Positions 33,697 through 43,429 of a stretch of DNA of 64,000 nucleotides are shown piece after piece. How positions within the stretch are numbered: position 1 is the first letter of the stretch; the number at the start of each line of letters is the position of its first letter. The notes below the pieces were generated by a model. That model was given only the letters and a program-made list of their open reading frames with translations, searched no databases and had not been told where the DNA came from. The translations under genes were made by a program, and so were the position numbers. Source of the stretch: an uncultured Christensenellaceae bacterium (lineage in GTDB: Bacteria > Bacillota > Clostridia > Christensenellales > CAG-314); the NCBI GenBank assembly GCA_910585195.1, contig CAJUCX010000002.1:1-64000 (forward strand), written 5' to 3'.

Positions 33697-35529
33697 ATGG
33701 GAAAAATTATTGGTATTGACTTAGGTACGACAAACTCTTGCGTAGCGGTACTTGAAGGCGGCGAGCCTACTGTCATCGCAAACTCGGAAGGCAACAGAAC
33801 GACGCCTTCGATTGTTGCATTTACAAAGGAAGGTGAAAGACTTGTCGGTCAAGTTGCAAAAAGGCAGGCAGTTGTAAACAGCGACAGAACCATTATGTCC
33901 ATCAAGAGGGAAATGGGCACAAACTATACCGTTGGTATAGACGGCAAAAAATATTCTCCGCAAGAAATTTCGGCAATGGTTTTGACTAAACTTAAGGCCG
34001 ATGCGGAAGCATACATCGGAGAAAAAGTTACTCAGGCGGTAATTACCGTTCCGGCGTACTTCTCCGACTCTCAAAGACAGGCAACAAAAGACGCAGGCAA
34101 AATCGCAGGTCTCGAAGTTTTGCGTATAATCAACGAACCTACGGCTGCGGCATTGGCTTACGGTCTCGATAAGGGAGAAAACAAAAACCAAAAAGTATTG
34201 ATTTACGACCTTGGCGGCGGTACGTTTGACGTATCTATTTTGGAAATCGGCGACGGCGTGTTTGAAGTTCTCTCTACAAACGGTAACACCCGTTTGGGCG
34301 GCGACGACTTCGACAATAAAGTTATCGATTATTTGGTTGCAGAATTCAAAAAGTCAAACGGTATCGATTTGTCGAAAGACAAAATGGCAATGCAAAGACT
34401 TAAAGAAGCGGCAGAAAAAGCAAAGATAGAGCTTTCAAGCACTATGAAGACAAATATCAACTTGCCGTTTATCACAGCAGACGCAACGGGTCCTAAACAC
34501 CTTGATATCGATTTGACCCGTCAAAAATTCGACGCTTTGACGGAAAGTTTGGTTAAAGCAACGCTCGACCCTACAAACAAGGCGCTTCAAGACGCAGGAC
34601 TTACCGTAAACGACATTAACAGAGTAATTATGGTAGGCGGTTCAACCCGTATTCCTGCCGTAAACGAAGCCGTCAAAAACCTTATCGGCAAAGAGCCTTA
34701 CAAAGGTATCAACCCGGACGAATGCGTTGCAATCGGCGCGGCAATCCAGGCGGGCGTACTCGGAGGCGAAGTTAAAAACGTATTGTTGCTTGACGTAACG
34801 CCGTTGTCCTTGGGTATCGAAACGTTGGGCGGCGTATTTACAAAACTTATAGAAAGAAATACTACAATTCCTACCAGCAAATCGCAAGTGTTCTCAACGG
34901 CGGCAGACAATCAAACCTCCGTTGACATACACGTTTTGCAGGGCGAAAGAGAAATGGCAAGAGACAACAAAACTCTCGGCAGTTTCAGTTTGGCTGGTAT
35001 TCCGCCTGCAAGAAGGGGGGTTCCTCAAATCGAAGTTAAGTTTGACATCGACGCAAACGGTATCGTTCACGTAACGGCAACCGATTTGGGTACCAAAAAA
35101 GAACAATCCGTTACCATAACTTCCAGCACCAACCTGTCTGAGGCGGATATCGACAAGGCAATTAAAGATGCTGAAAAATATGCGGAAGAAGATAAAAAGC
35201 GTAAAGAAGAGGCTGACGCTAAAAACGGTCTCGACCAAATGATATTTACCATAGAGAACTTTATCAGCGAAAACGGCGACAAAGTGGAAGCAAGCGATAA
35301 AGAAACTTTGGAAGAAGAAATGAAAAAAGCAAAAGAAGTTTTGGAAAAAGGCGACGTTGAAGAAATCAAAAAGACCACCGACGACCTTGCAAAAGTGTCA
35401 AGCGGCATTTTCCAAAAATTGTATGCGTCGGCAGCGCAGGCGCAGTCGGAGTCGGGCAACCAAGAACAGCAATCCGGCAATGGCGGAAATGACGACAATA
35501 TAGATTTTGACGTTAAAGACGCTAAATAA
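33697..35529 (+). CDS. dnaK: Molecular chaperone DnaK (Hsp70)
   Basis: 610 residues. ATPase domain: [48 protein letters not shown]; substrate domain with [14 protein letters not shown]; helical lid; disordered Gln/Gly/Asn-rich end terminating in an acidic stretch. The start is the ATG at 33697 with AGGAGG upstream; an in-frame ATG at 33679 lies before this ribosome site inside grpE. Confidence 0.98.
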   Translation: MGKIIGIDLGTTNSCVAVLEGGEPTVIANSEGNRTTPSIVAFTKEGERLVGQVAKRQAVVNSDRTIMSIKREMGTNYTVGIDGKKYSPQEISAMVLTKLKADAEAYIGEKVTQAVITVPAYFSDSQRQATKDAGKIAGLEVLRIINEPTAAALAYGLDKGENKNQKVLIYDLGGGTFDVSILEIGDGVFEVLSTNGNTRLGGDDFDNKVIDYLVAEFKKSNGIDLSKDKMAMQRLKEAAEKAKIELSSTMKTNINLPFITADATGPKHLDIDLTRQKFDALTESLVKATLDPTNKALQDAGLTVNDINRVIMVGGSTRIPAVNEAVKNLIGKEPYKGINPDECVAIGAAIQAGVLGGEVKNVLLLDVTPLSLGIETLGGVFTKLIERNTTIPTSKSQVFSTAADNQTSVDIHVLQGEREMARDNKTLGSFSLAGIPPARRGVPQIEVKFDIDANGIVHVTATDLGTKKEQSVTITSSTNLSEADIDKAIKDAEKYAEEDKKRKEEADAKNGLDQMIFTIENFISENGDKVEASDKETLEEEMKKAKEVLEKGDVEEIKKTTDDLAKVSSGIFQKLYASAAQAQSESGNQEQQSGNGGNDDNIDFDVKDAK

Positions 35530-35537
35530 GGAGAAAT

Positions 35538-36677
35538 ATGCCTTCCAAGGATTATTACAAAATACTCGGGGTAGATAAAAACGCCAGCGACAACGATATT
35601 AAGACAGCATACAGAAAAATGGCCAAACAATATCACCCCGACTTAAATCCTAACAATCCTGCAGCGGCAGAGAAGTTTAAGCAATGTAACGAAGCGTATG
35701 AAGTTCTGTCGGACAAGGATAAACGCGCTCGTTATGACCGCGGCGAAATGGACGACAGGGGCAACTTCGGCGGCTACAATCCGTTCGGCGGCACAGGCGG
35801 CTTTTCAACGGGTGGTTTTGACGATATATTCGATATATTTTCAAACTTTATGGGCGGAGCCGGAGCTCAGGCAAGGAGAGAGGCGGCAGCGCCTTGCGGC
35901 AGTGATATAACGTATAAGTTGAATCTGTCGTTTTTAGAGAGTTGCCGCGGCTGTACAAAAGAAATTGCTTTCAGCCGTATGGAAAAATGTCCTACGTGTC
36001 GAGGCACCGGTGCAAAAGACGAGAAAAGCAGTAGGCAGTGCGATAAATGCAAAGGTACAGGCAGAGTTCAGGTTGTCAGGGAAACTATGTTCGGCAGAAG
36101 CGTCAGCGTAAAAGCCTGCGATGCTTGCGGCGGAACGGGAAGAATAGTTACGGAAAAATGCAAAGAGTGCAAAGGCAGCGGACTTGTAAACAAAAAGAAA
36201 GTAATAACCATTACTATTCCTGCCGGTGTTGAAAACGGTCAGGTGCTGACACTCAGAAATGAAGGCAATGCATCGCCTTACGCAAACGGCATAAACGGCA
36301 ACGTGCTTATTGTAGTTGGTGTGGAGCCGAGCAGAATTTTGCGCAGAGAAAATCTCGACCTGTATGTAGAAGTGCCTATTTCGTACTTGCTTGCTGTTCG
36401 CGGAGGAGAAATAGAGGTGCCTACTCTTACGGGCAAGTACATTCATAAAATACCGGAAGGTACAAAAAATAACGACATATTCAGACTGCGCGGAATGGGC
36501 GTAAAAAACCGCAGAGGCACGACCGGAGACTTGTACGTAAAAGTTGCGGTGGAAGTTCCTAAGGCTGTATCAAGGGCGGATAAAGACGTGCTGCAAAAAT
36601 TCGAATCGCATATGTCGATGAAGAATTATCCTAATCAACAAAAATACAACGAAGAGATAAATAAACTGTATAAATGA
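35538..36677 (+). CDS. dnaJ: Chaperone DnaJ (Hsp40)
   Basis: Co-chaperone stimulating DnaK. 379 residues: J-domain with YHPDLN (HPD), Gly/Phe-rich linker (about 75-110), four CxxCxGxG zinc-finger repeats ([32 protein letters not shown]), and C-terminal substrate domains. AAGGAG before the ATG, 8 bases after dnaK. Last gene of the heat-shock operon; a terminator follows directly. Confidence 0.98.
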   Translation: MPSKDYYKILGVDKNASDNDIKTAYRKMAKQYHPDLNPNNPAAAEKFKQCNEAYEVLSDKDKRARYDRGEMDDRGNFGGYNPFGGTGGFSTGGFDDIFDIFSNFMGGAGAQARREAAAPCGSDITYKLNLSFLESCRGCTKEIAFSRMEKCPTCRGTGAKDEKSSRQCDKCKGTGRVQVVRETMFGRSVSVKACDACGGTGRIVTEKCKECKGSGLVNKKKVITITIPAGVENGQVLTLRNEGNASPYANGINGNVLIVVGVEPSRILRRENLDLYVEVPISYLLAVRGGEIEVPTLTGKYIHKIPEGTKNNDIFRLRGMGVKNRRGTTGDLYVKVAVEVPKAVSRADKDVLQKFESHMSMKNYPNQQKYNEEINKLYK

Positions 36678-36680
36678 TTA

Positions 36681-36706
36681 AAAAAGCGGAAATTTCCGCT
36701 TTTTTT
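36681..36706 (+). terminator. Terminator of the hrcA-dnaJ operon
   Basis: AAAAGCGGAA / TTCCGCTTTT stem with almost no loop and a T run. Confidence 0.88.
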
Positions 36707-36708
36707 AA

Positions 36709-36737
36709 TTTACTATTACAGACATATATGTTAAAAT
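36709..36737 (+). promoter_or_regulatory. Promoter of the padR-prmA cluster
   Basis: TTTACT (36709-36714), 17-bp spacer, TAAAAT (36732-36737), 31 bases before the PadR-type gene. Confidence 0.6.
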
Positions 36738-36768
36738 AATTGAAAAATTACGGATTTCGGAGGGATTT

Positions 36769-37104
36769 ATGCAAGTTTTGTCAAGCGATTTGTTGCGCGG
36801 ACATATAGACGCATTTGTGTTGTCTGCGCTGATGAAAGGCGAAAAATATGGTGCTGAAATTAAAAACTGCATTGCAAAAAAATCTAAAAATATTTACGTG
36901 CCGAACGAGCAGTCATTATATTCCGCTTATCACAGGCTGGAAAGAGACGGGTTTATTTTGGGCAAATGGGGCAACGAAGAAGTCGGCGTAAAAAGAAAAT
37001 ATTACACTATTACCGACGACGGCGTAAAATATTTCAGGTCGCTTAAAAGCGAGTGGCAAAACGCAAAACTACTGCTTGATATTTTAATGAACGAGGAATT
37101 ATGA
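36769..37104 (+). CDS. PadR-family transcriptional regulator
   Basis: 111 residues, winged helix: LLRGHIDAFVLSALMKGEKYGAEIKNCIAKK is the PadR helix-turn-helix lead, then PNEQSLYSAYHRLERDGFILGKW (recognition helix and wing) and KRKYYTITDDGVKYF. The usual PadR partner, a small membrane protein or transporter, is absent: the gene overlaps prmA by ATGA and so is fused into the prmA-rsmE-mtaB operon. It may be self-regulating. Ligand and targets unknown. Confidence 0.9.
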   Translation: MQVLSSDLLRGHIDAFVLSALMKGEKYGAEIKNCIAKKSKNIYVPNEQSLYSAYHRLERDGFILGKWGNEEVGVKRKYYTITDDGVKYFRSLKSEWQNAKLLLDILMNEEL

Positions 37105-38015
37105 AATACACTGAAATTGCGGTAAGCACTACGGAAGCCGCAAGCGAAGTTGTTGCCGACGTTTTGACGGAACTTACAGGCGAGGGCGTTGCCGTTTACG
37201 ACAAAAACGATTTTTTGTCTGCCGATTGGGACTATTGCGACGACGGCATACTTAAAAATCTTCGCGACGAAGTTATAGTAAAAGGCTTTGCCAAATCGGA
37301 CGTTGCAAGTATCGTACTTAAAGAACTTCAAACAAAACTGGAAGTCGTAAAACAAAATTTGCAGGCGGGCAAACTTGCGATAGCATTAAAGGACGTTGAC
37401 GATAACGAATGGATAGAATATCGCAAAAAGTTTTTCCGCCCGATAACCGTCGATAATTTGGTTATCTGTCCTTATGACGGAAATTTCGATATTCAAGATG
37501 AAAAAACAGTTGTCAAACTTGACGTGGGCATAGCATTCGGCACGGGTGAGCACGAAACTACTCAAATGTGTTTAGAGTTGGGGCAGACTTTGGACGTTTG
37601 CGGTAAAGAAATTGCAGACCTGGGCTGCGGCAGCGGAATTTTGGGCATAAGTTTTTTACGGCTCGGTGCAAAAAATTGTTTTTTTGTAGACTATGACGAG
37701 CAGGCTTGCGCCGCTACGGAAAGAAACCTCGCGTTAAACGGTATTACTGCCGCAACGGTCAAATGCGGCACTTTGGACAAGTTTGACGGAAAATACGAAA
37801 TAATTTTTGCTAACCTTACTGCGGAAATTATAGAAAAGTTTATTGACGATATTTTGCATTTTGCAAAACCGTCGGCTTATGTGGTATTCAGCGGCATATT
37901 GTTGGAGCGAGAGGCTGACATATTAGCCTTGTGCAATGAAAAACATTTGACTGTAAAAAAGATTATACGCCGCGGAGAATGGACGGCGATGATGGCACAG
38001 GTGCAAAATGGCTGA
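37101..38015 (+). CDS. prmA: Ribosomal protein L11 methyltransferase
   Basis: SAM-dependent methylation of L11. The 304 residues have the PrmA N-terminal domain (WIEYRKKFFRPITV) and a Rossmann methyltransferase domain with LDVGIAFGTGEHETTQMCL, DLGCGSGILGI and IIFANLTAEII. Standard size. Overlaps PadR by four bases and rsmE by eight. Confidence 0.96.
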   Translation: MKYTEIAVSTTEAASEVVADVLTELTGEGVAVYDKNDFLSADWDYCDDGILKNLRDEVIVKGFAKSDVASIVLKELQTKLEVVKQNLQAGKLAIALKDVDDNEWIEYRKKFFRPITVDNLVICPYDGNFDIQDEKTVVKLDVGIAFGTGEHETTQMCLELGQTLDVCGKEIADLGCGSGILGISFLRLGAKNCFFVDYDEQACAATERNLALNGITAATVKCGTLDKFDGKYEIIFANLTAEIIEKFIDDILHFAKPSAYVVFSGILLEREADILALCNEKHLTVKKIIRRGEWTAMMAQVQNG

Positions 38016-38754
38016 GTACAGAAGATTTTTTACCGACGAAACCGATAGACACGGTGATAACGTCTGTATTGCAGGCAACGAGTTTAACCATATAAAAAAG
38101 GTTTTGCGCCTTAAACCGTCGGACGAAGTAGTTATTTGTTTCAATGACGGAATAGACAATCTTTGCGAAATTACGGAAATTACGCAAAAACAAGCGACGC
38201 TTAAAATAAAAAAATCGTTTAAGAATGATGCGGAACTTAACACGGAAGTAACGTTGTTTCAAGCTTGTATGAAAGGCGACAAAATGGACTTTTGCATACA
38301 AAAAGCGGTGGAACTTGGCGTAACGGAAATCGTACCTTTCGAAAGTCGGTTTACGGTTGCAAAGCTCGATTGCAAAAAGACAGAGAGATATGAGCGCATT
38401 GCATTTGAAGCGTCAAAACAGTGCGGTCGTGCAAAGTTGACGAAAGTGTGCGACGGCGTAAAATTCAACAAACTTACAAGTATGTTTCAAGACTTTGACG
38501 TCGTGGTCTATTGCAATGAATATGAAAAAGAAAACGCAATGTTAGATACTTTGTTGCAGCTGCCTGAGGTTAGTAAAGTTGCAGTCGTAGTAGGCAGCGA
38601 AGGCGGATTTTCAAAGGAAGAAGAATGCGAAATATTAAGCATAAAAAACGTCATTTCTGTAAGTTTCGGTAAGAGAATTTTGCGTGCGGAAACTGCGGGG
38701 GTTTTTGCGTTGTCGCTGTTGACATCGGTGCTATCAATGAAAAAGGCAGATTGA
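38008..38754 (+). CDS. rsmE: 16S rRNA (uracil1498-N3)-methyltransferase
   Basis: SPOUT methyltransferase, 248 residues: N-terminal PUA-like RRFFTDETDR...HIKKVLRLKPSDEV, then QACMKGDKMDFCIQKAVELGVTEIVPF, VVVGSEGGFSKEE and the knot FGKRILRAETAGVFALS. Overlaps prmA and precedes mtaB by 3 bases, as in many Firmicutes. Confidence 0.96.
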   Translation: MAEYRRFFTDETDRHGDNVCIAGNEFNHIKKVLRLKPSDEVVICFNDGIDNLCEITEITQKQATLKIKKSFKNDAELNTEVTLFQACMKGDKMDFCIQKAVELGVTEIVPFESRFTVAKLDCKKTERYERIAFEASKQCGRAKLTKVCDGVKFNKLTSMFQDFDVVVYCNEYEKENAMLDTLLQLPEVSKVAVVVGSEGGFSKEEECEILSIKNVISVSFGKRILRAETAGVFALSLLTSVLSMKKAD

Positions 38755-38757
38755 AAA

Positions 38758-40008
38758 ATGGACGTATGTGTTTATACTTTGGGCTGTAAGGTCAATCAGT
38801 ATGAAAGCGGGGTAATTGTCGCAAAACTTAAAAAGGCCGGATACAATGCGTTTGAAGGGCTTAAATTTGCCGACGTTTACGTTTTGAATACTTGTGCGGT
38901 TACTTCCGAGGCGGAAAAGAAGTCGCGGCAGGCGATTTCTAAAATGACGAAATTGAATCCGGATTGCAAAATTTTCGTAGTAGGTTGTGCGTCGCAAAAT
39001 AATACTGTACAGTTTGAAAAATATAAAAACGTCAAATTGATAAAGGGCGTTGCATCAAAAACCGATATAGTTGCTTTGCTTGAAAGTCATGGCGTAAAGG
39101 TGGACGAGTTGCCGTCGCAATACGAGCATACGGAGTTTGCAGAAGTGTCTAAAACCCGACAGACGATAAAAATTCAGGACGGGTGCAACAACTTTTGCAG
39201 TTACTGTCTTATACCGTATTTGAGGGGCAGAAACAGAAGTAGAAGCGTTGAAGATATTTTGCGAGAAGTAACCGAGTGTAAGGGCAAAGTCAAAGAAGTC
39301 ATTTTGACGGGTATAGATATAAGTTCTTACGGCAAAGACATAGGCACGAATTTAGGACAACTCGTGCTGGCGCTTAAAGATGCAGATATGCGATTGCGTC
39401 TAGGCAGTTTGGAAGTGTCGGTAATAGACGACGGCTTTTTGCAAAAACTCGCAGACAACAAAAACTTCTGTCCGCATTTTCATCTGTCGCTGCAAAGCGG
39501 AAGCGATAGGGTTTTGCAAAAGATGAACAGAAAATATACTACGGCAGAATATTTAAGCAAAGTGCAGTTGATAAGAAAGTATTTTCCCGACGCCGGCATA
39601 ACAACGGATATTATAGTCGGCTTTCCAACCGAAACGGAACAAACTTTTGCAGAAAGTATGGCGTTTGCCGAAGAAGTGGCTTTCAGCGATATACATATTT
39701 TTCCTTATTCTGTACGCAAAGGCACCGTTGCGGAAACTATGCCTCAGGTTGCCGACGACGTAAAAAAAGACAGAGTGGCAAAAATGACGGAAGTAAAATT
39801 GCGCCTTAAAGAAAATTTTTTACGGCAATATGTAGGAAAAACCGTTGAAATACTTGCGGAGGAAATAAACTGCGGTCATATAGCCGGTTATACAAAAAAT
39901 TATATAAAAGTATACGTTGATAAAAGTCAAGTGGAAGAAAACGATTTTTGCGACGTAAAGATAACGGGACTTTTTAACGACGGACTTATCGGGGAGGTAA
40001 TTAAATAA
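38758..40008 (+). CDS. mtaB: tRNA (N6-threonylcarbamoyladenosine37) methylthiotransferase
   Basis: Radical SAM MiaB-like enzyme making ms2t6A37 in ANN-decoding tRNAs. 416 residues: UPF0004 domain (TLGCKVNQYESG, NTCAVTSEAEKKSRQAI, VVGCASQ), radical-SAM motif CNNFCSYC, SYGKDIG, FHLSLQSGSDRVLQKMNRKY, FPTETEQTF, and TRAM domain at the end. All three Cys of each cluster are present. Stop overlaps the HIT gene (TAATG). Confidence 0.96.
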   Translation: MDVCVYTLGCKVNQYESGVIVAKLKKAGYNAFEGLKFADVYVLNTCAVTSEAEKKSRQAISKMTKLNPDCKIFVVGCASQNNTVQFEKYKNVKLIKGVASKTDIVALLESHGVKVDELPSQYEHTEFAEVSKTRQTIKIQDGCNNFCSYCLIPYLRGRNRSRSVEDILREVTECKGKVKEVILTGIDISSYGKDIGTNLGQLVLALKDADMRLRLGSLEVSVIDDGFLQKLADNKNFCPHFHLSLQSGSDRVLQKMNRKYTTAEYLSKVQLIRKYFPDAGITTDIIVGFPTETEQTFAESMAFAEEVAFSDIHIFPYSVRKGTVAETMPQVADDVKKDRVAKMTEVKLRLKENFLRQYVGKTVEILAEEINCGHIAGYTKNYIKVYVDKSQVEENDFCDVKITGLFNDGLIGEVIK

Positions 40009-40343
40009 TGAAAGACTGTCTGTTTTGTAAATTTGCCAATGGAGAACTCGAAACAAAAAAGGTGTATGAAGATGAAAATATGATTATCATACGCGACATT
40101 GCGCCGAAGGCGAAAAATCACTTTTTGATGATACCCAAAGAACATTATGCGCTGTTGGAAGAAATGACCGATGCGCAGGCGGAAAAATTTTTGGCTTGCA
40201 TTAAAAAATTAAAGGCGCTTAAAAAAGAGTTGGAACTCGACGACGGTTTCAGAATTGTCATAAATCAAGGTGAAAACGCAGGACAAACAATCCATCACGT
40301 GCACGTACATATTTTAAGCGGCGAAAAATTGGGTTGGGAATAA
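40008..40343 (+). CDS. HIT-family nucleotide-binding protein
   Basis: 111 residues with CLFCKFANGELE, IIRDIAPKAKNHFLMIPKEH and the histidine triad HHVHVHIL. Hint-type purine nucleotide phosphoramidase, cytosolic. Same place (between mtaB and rpsU) as in Bacillus and Clostridium. A weak hairpin (40395-40419) downstream may end transcription. Confidence 0.95.
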   Translation: MKDCLFCKFANGELETKKVYEDENMIIIRDIAPKAKNHFLMIPKEHYALLEEMTDAQAEKFLACIKKLKALKKELELDDGFRIVINQGENAGQTIHHVHVHILSGEKLGWE

Positions 40344-40459
40344 TTGCTATAATTTCTCTGCAACTTGAAAGCAATTAAACAACGCAATACTTAAAAAATT
40401 GCAGGTTTTTGCAATATTTTGAGATAATTTGCGGCGACTAAAAATTTAGCGGCAAAACC

Positions 40460-40487
40460 TTGACAAAATTTGTTTGGCAAGTATAAT
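40460..40487 (+). promoter_or_regulatory. Promoter of rpsU
   Basis: TTGACA (40460-40465), 16-bp spacer, TATAAT (40482-40487), both boxes perfect. Confidence 0.9.
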
Positions 40488-40534
40488 AATTGTATTGAAA
40501 TTTTACCGTTCCTTGGGAAGGAGGCGAAAACAGA

Positions 40535-40714
40535 ATGTCTACAATCAGAGTTGGCGAAAATGAAACTCTTGACAGCGCATTGCGCAGATTTAAGAGAAAA
40601 TGTGCCAGAGACTGTATCATCAGCGATATCAGACGCAAGGAACATTATGAAAAGCCTAGCGTAAGACGTAAAAAGAAGTCTGAAGCGGCTAGAAAGCGTA
40701 AATCAAAAATTTAA
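40535..40714 (+). CDS. rpsU: 30S ribosomal protein S21
   Basis: 59 residues: [58 protein letters not shown] in segments, the typical S21 layout with basic C-terminal tail. GGGAAGGAGG lies nine bases or so before the ATG. The gene is followed by a 12-bp hairpin and then a small gene of unknown function. Confidence 0.97.
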   Translation: MSTIRVGENETLDSALRRFKRKCARDCIISDIRRKEHYEKPSVRRKKKSEAARKRKSKI

Positions 40715-40721
40715 TGAAATT

Positions 40722-40750
40722 TAATTGCTTGCCTTATGGGCAAGCAATTA
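40722..40750 (+). terminator. Hairpin after rpsU
   Basis: TAATTGCTTGCC / GGCAAGCAATTA, 12-bp perfect stem with a 5-base loop, followed by TTCTATTT. A partial terminator or processing site, as the next gene has no obvious own promoter. Confidence 0.65.
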
Positions 40751-40800
40751 TTCTATTTGGCAATTTCGACAAAAAATTTCAAAAAGGGGTACAAAATACT

Positions 40801-41193
40801 ATGCCTACAATCAAAGAATATGCAAAAGAAGCAAAAGCCCGTATGAAAAACGGTTTTTGGGACGACGTAAATATACAAAGGCAAAACGACGTGGCTATTG
40901 CGGCAAACCAAGGCAAAAGTACCGACGTGATAATGAATGAATATCGAGAAGTGTTAAAACGCAAAATTTTCGAAACGGAAACAAAAGAAGACGAGTTGCT
41001 TTACAGAAAGGTATGTGCGCTGCTTTCTCAAAAGAGGGTGATAATAAACCCGATAGGTGAGTTGGCGGACAAAAGCAAAATGAAAAATATGTCCGAGGCT
41101 GCAAAGCAGCATTATGTTTTCGAGTTGTCGAAAAAGTTTAAGCAAATGAAGGAACGGTATTTTCGCGAGACGGAAATAAGCTGCAAATCTTAA
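40801..41193 (+). CDS. Small conserved-looking protein of unknown function (130 aa)
   Basis: 130 residues from the ATG at 40801, chosen because AAAGGGG precedes it; the frame is open upstream through the rpsU hairpin. Highly charged, all-helical, no membrane segment or cysteine motif. Contains MKNGFWDDVNIQRQND, NEYREVLKRKIF and KHYVFELSKKFKQMKERYF-like amphipathic stretches. In Bacillus and relatives yqeY follows rpsU, and the size is similar, but the sequence does not show the YqeY pattern. Not recognised. Confidence 0.75.
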   Translation: MPTIKEYAKEAKARMKNGFWDDVNIQRQNDVAIAANQGKSTDVIMNEYREVLKRKIFETETKEDELLYRKVCALLSQKRVIINPIGELADKSKMKNMSEAAKQHYVFELSKKFKQMKERYFRETEISCKS

Positions 41194-41196
41194 ATG

Positions 41197-41226
41197 AAAC
41201 CGCTTTATAAAAAGCGGTTTTTATTT
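41197..41226 (+). terminator. Terminator of the rpsU unit
   Basis: AAACCGCTTT / AAAGCGGTTT with a 4-base loop and a T-rich tail. Confidence 0.88.
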
Positions 41227-41236
41227 ATAAAATATT

Positions 41237-41265
41237 TTGCTTTTTGGCGTTTAATTTGCTATGAT
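41237..41265 (+). promoter_or_regulatory. Promoter of pcrA-ligA
   Basis: TTGCTT (41237-41242), 17-bp spacer, TATGAT (41260-41265). Confidence 0.6.
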
Positions 41266-41326
41266 ATAAATGTAAATTATTCGGCTTAACGACTACAATA
41301 ATCAGCATACATAAAGGACGGCATAA

Positions 41327-43429
41327 ATGATTAAATTAAACGACGCGCAAATGCAGGCAATGGTGCCTGACGGACATATTTTGGTGCTTGCAGGCGCAGG
41401 CAGCGGAAAAACAAGGGTTTTGACGCAGCGCATTGCAGCTTTGGTAAACGATTACGGCGTAAACCCGCGTAATATTCTGGCAATAACTTTTACTAATAAA
41501 GCCAGCGCGGAAATGAAAAACCGTTTGGCGGAGATTACTGATTGCGCAGATAGAATGTGGATTTCCACAATACATAGTATGTGTGCCAAAATTTTGCGTT
41601 ACGAAGCGTCTAACATAGGCTATACAAGCAGTTTTTCAATATATTCCGATACGGACTCCGAAAGGCTCATAAAGCGGATTATTGCAGAAATGAATACCGA
41701 AGAAGAAAATCTTGCCAAAAATGCGCTTTGGCATATTTCCAGAGCCAAAAACGAAAATCTCTCGCCGGAAGCGTATCTAAATCTTTACGGTTTTGAGCGT
41801 AATATAGACGTCGTAACGGAAATTTACAAAAAATATCAAGCGGCGTTGGTTCGCTCAAATTCAATGGATTTTGACGATTTGCTGCTAAATACATTAAAGT
41901 TGTTCAGAGAAAATCCTGCTGTGCTGCAAAAATATTCCGACAGGTTTATCTATATTTCCGTAGACGAGTTTCAAGATACAAATGCCGTTCAGTATGAAAT
42001 ACTTAAACTTTTGCAAAGCAAGCACAACAATTTGTTTGTGGTTGGAGACGACGACCAATCTATTTATGGTTGGAGAGGTGCAAAGGTAAGAAATATTTTA
42101 GACTTCGACAAAGACTTTCCCGATGCAAAAATATTTAAGTTGGAGCAAAATTATCGTTCCACAAAAAAGATAATAAACATCGCAAATGCAATTATATGTA
42201 AAAATACGCAGCGTAGAGACAAAAAACTGTGGACGGAAAACAGCGACGGCGTCAAGATAGAAACTTATTGCGGCTATAACGAAAGCGAAGAAGCGTATTA
42301 CGTCGTTTCTCAAATTGAAAGTTTGGTGCGCTACGGCGGTATGAAATACAGCGACTTTGCAATACTTATGCGTATGAATGCTTTGTCGCGTTCCTTCGAG
42401 CAAGAGTGCTCTAAGTATGCCATACCTACAAAGGTTTACGGCGGTTTTAAGTTTTTTGAGCGTAAAGAAATTAAAGACCTGCTAGCTTACTTAAAGATAG
42501 TTACAAACCCTTACGACGACGAATCACTGCTACGCATAATAAACGTGCCTAAAAGGGGAATAGGCGAGACAACTATAAGTAAACTGTCGCAACTTGCCGG
42601 TGAAAAGCAAATGCCCGTCTTGCAAGTTTTGGCTGATGAAGAAAACTTAAAGATATTCAACAAAGGCGTTCAGAATAAACTTAAAGACTTTGCAAGGCTT
42701 ATAGACGATTTGTTTGTGTATCAGGAAGAACACGGCGTTGCCGATTTTGTAAATTACGTAATAACCAAAACTGCATACAGACAAAGTCTTGCCGATAAGG
42801 AAGAAGAAACTGACAGACTTATGAACTTGGACGAGTTTATGAATTCCGTCAACGAGTTTATAAAATCGAATCCCGATTGCACCGTGAGAGATTACGTAGA
42901 AAGCGTAACGCTGTCTGCCGACAGAGAGACGGACGACGAAACGGAATACGTAACTCTTGCGACCGTACACTCGGCAAAGGGATTGGAGTTTAAGGTTGTT
43001 TTTATAGTCGGTTTGGAAGACGGAATATTTCCTAATTCAAGAGTAAGGTATGACAATGCCGAAATGGAAGAAGAACGCCGCCTGATGTACGTTGCAATCA
43101 CCCGCGCAAGAGAAAGACTGTATCTTACTTATGCTCGCAACAGATATATGTACGGACAAAGCAAGCCGACTGCTCCGTCGGAGTTTTTCAGCGACGTAGA
43201 TAAAATCGTAAACCCTAAAACGAATTTCGAAAAAAAGGAAACTCCTGCAAACTGCGGTGTAAAAAACACAAATTTGTCAAAATTTCAAAAGGGGCAGAGA
43301 GTAAGACATAAGGTGTTCGGCGAAGGGGTTATTATATGTATTAACGGAGAAAACGCCGACGTAGCCTTTAAGGGGATAGGCGTAAAAACCCTTGCGTTAA
43401 AATTCGCTCCGTTGGAAGTGGTTGTATGA
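41327..43429 (+). CDS. pcrA: ATP-dependent DNA helicase PcrA/UvrD
   Basis: 3'-5' superfamily 1 helicase in repair and replication. 700 residues: Walker A LAGAGSGKTRVL, motif Ia TFTNKASAEM, motif II VDEFQDTN, motif III GDDDQSIYGWRGA, motif IV EQNYRSTKKI, motif V TVHSAKGLEFK, motif VI YVAITRARERLYL, and a C-terminal segment GQRVRHKVFGEGVII of the PcrA tail that contacts RNA polymerase. Overlaps ligA by ATGA, the classical pcrA-ligA pair. Confidence 0.97.
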   Translation: MIKLNDAQMQAMVPDGHILVLAGAGSGKTRVLTQRIAALVNDYGVNPRNILAITFTNKASAEMKNRLAEITDCADRMWISTIHSMCAKILRYEASNIGYTSSFSIYSDTDSERLIKRIIAEMNTEEENLAKNALWHISRAKNENLSPEAYLNLYGFERNIDVVTEIYKKYQAALVRSNSMDFDDLLLNTLKLFRENPAVLQKYSDRFIYISVDEFQDTNAVQYEILKLLQSKHNNLFVVGDDDQSIYGWRGAKVRNILDFDKDFPDAKIFKLEQNYRSTKKIINIANAIICKNTQRRDKKLWTENSDGVKIETYCGYNESEEAYYVVSQIESLVRYGGMKYSDFAILMRMNALSRSFEQECSKYAIPTKVYGGFKFFERKEIKDLLAYLKIVTNPYDDESLLRIINVPKRGIGETTISKLSQLAGEKQMPVLQVLADEENLKIFNKGVQNKLKDFARLIDDLFVYQEEHGVADFVNYVITKTAYRQSLADKEEETDRLMNLDEFMNSVNEFIKSNPDCTVRDYVESVTLSADRETDDETEYVTLATVHSAKGLEFKVVFIVGLEDGIFPNSRVRYDNAEMEEERRLMYVAITRARERLYLTYARNRYMYGQSKPTAPSEFFSDVDKIVNPKTNFEKKETPANCGVKNTNLSKFQKGQRVRHKVFGEGVIICINGENADVAFKGIGVKTLALKFAPLEVVV

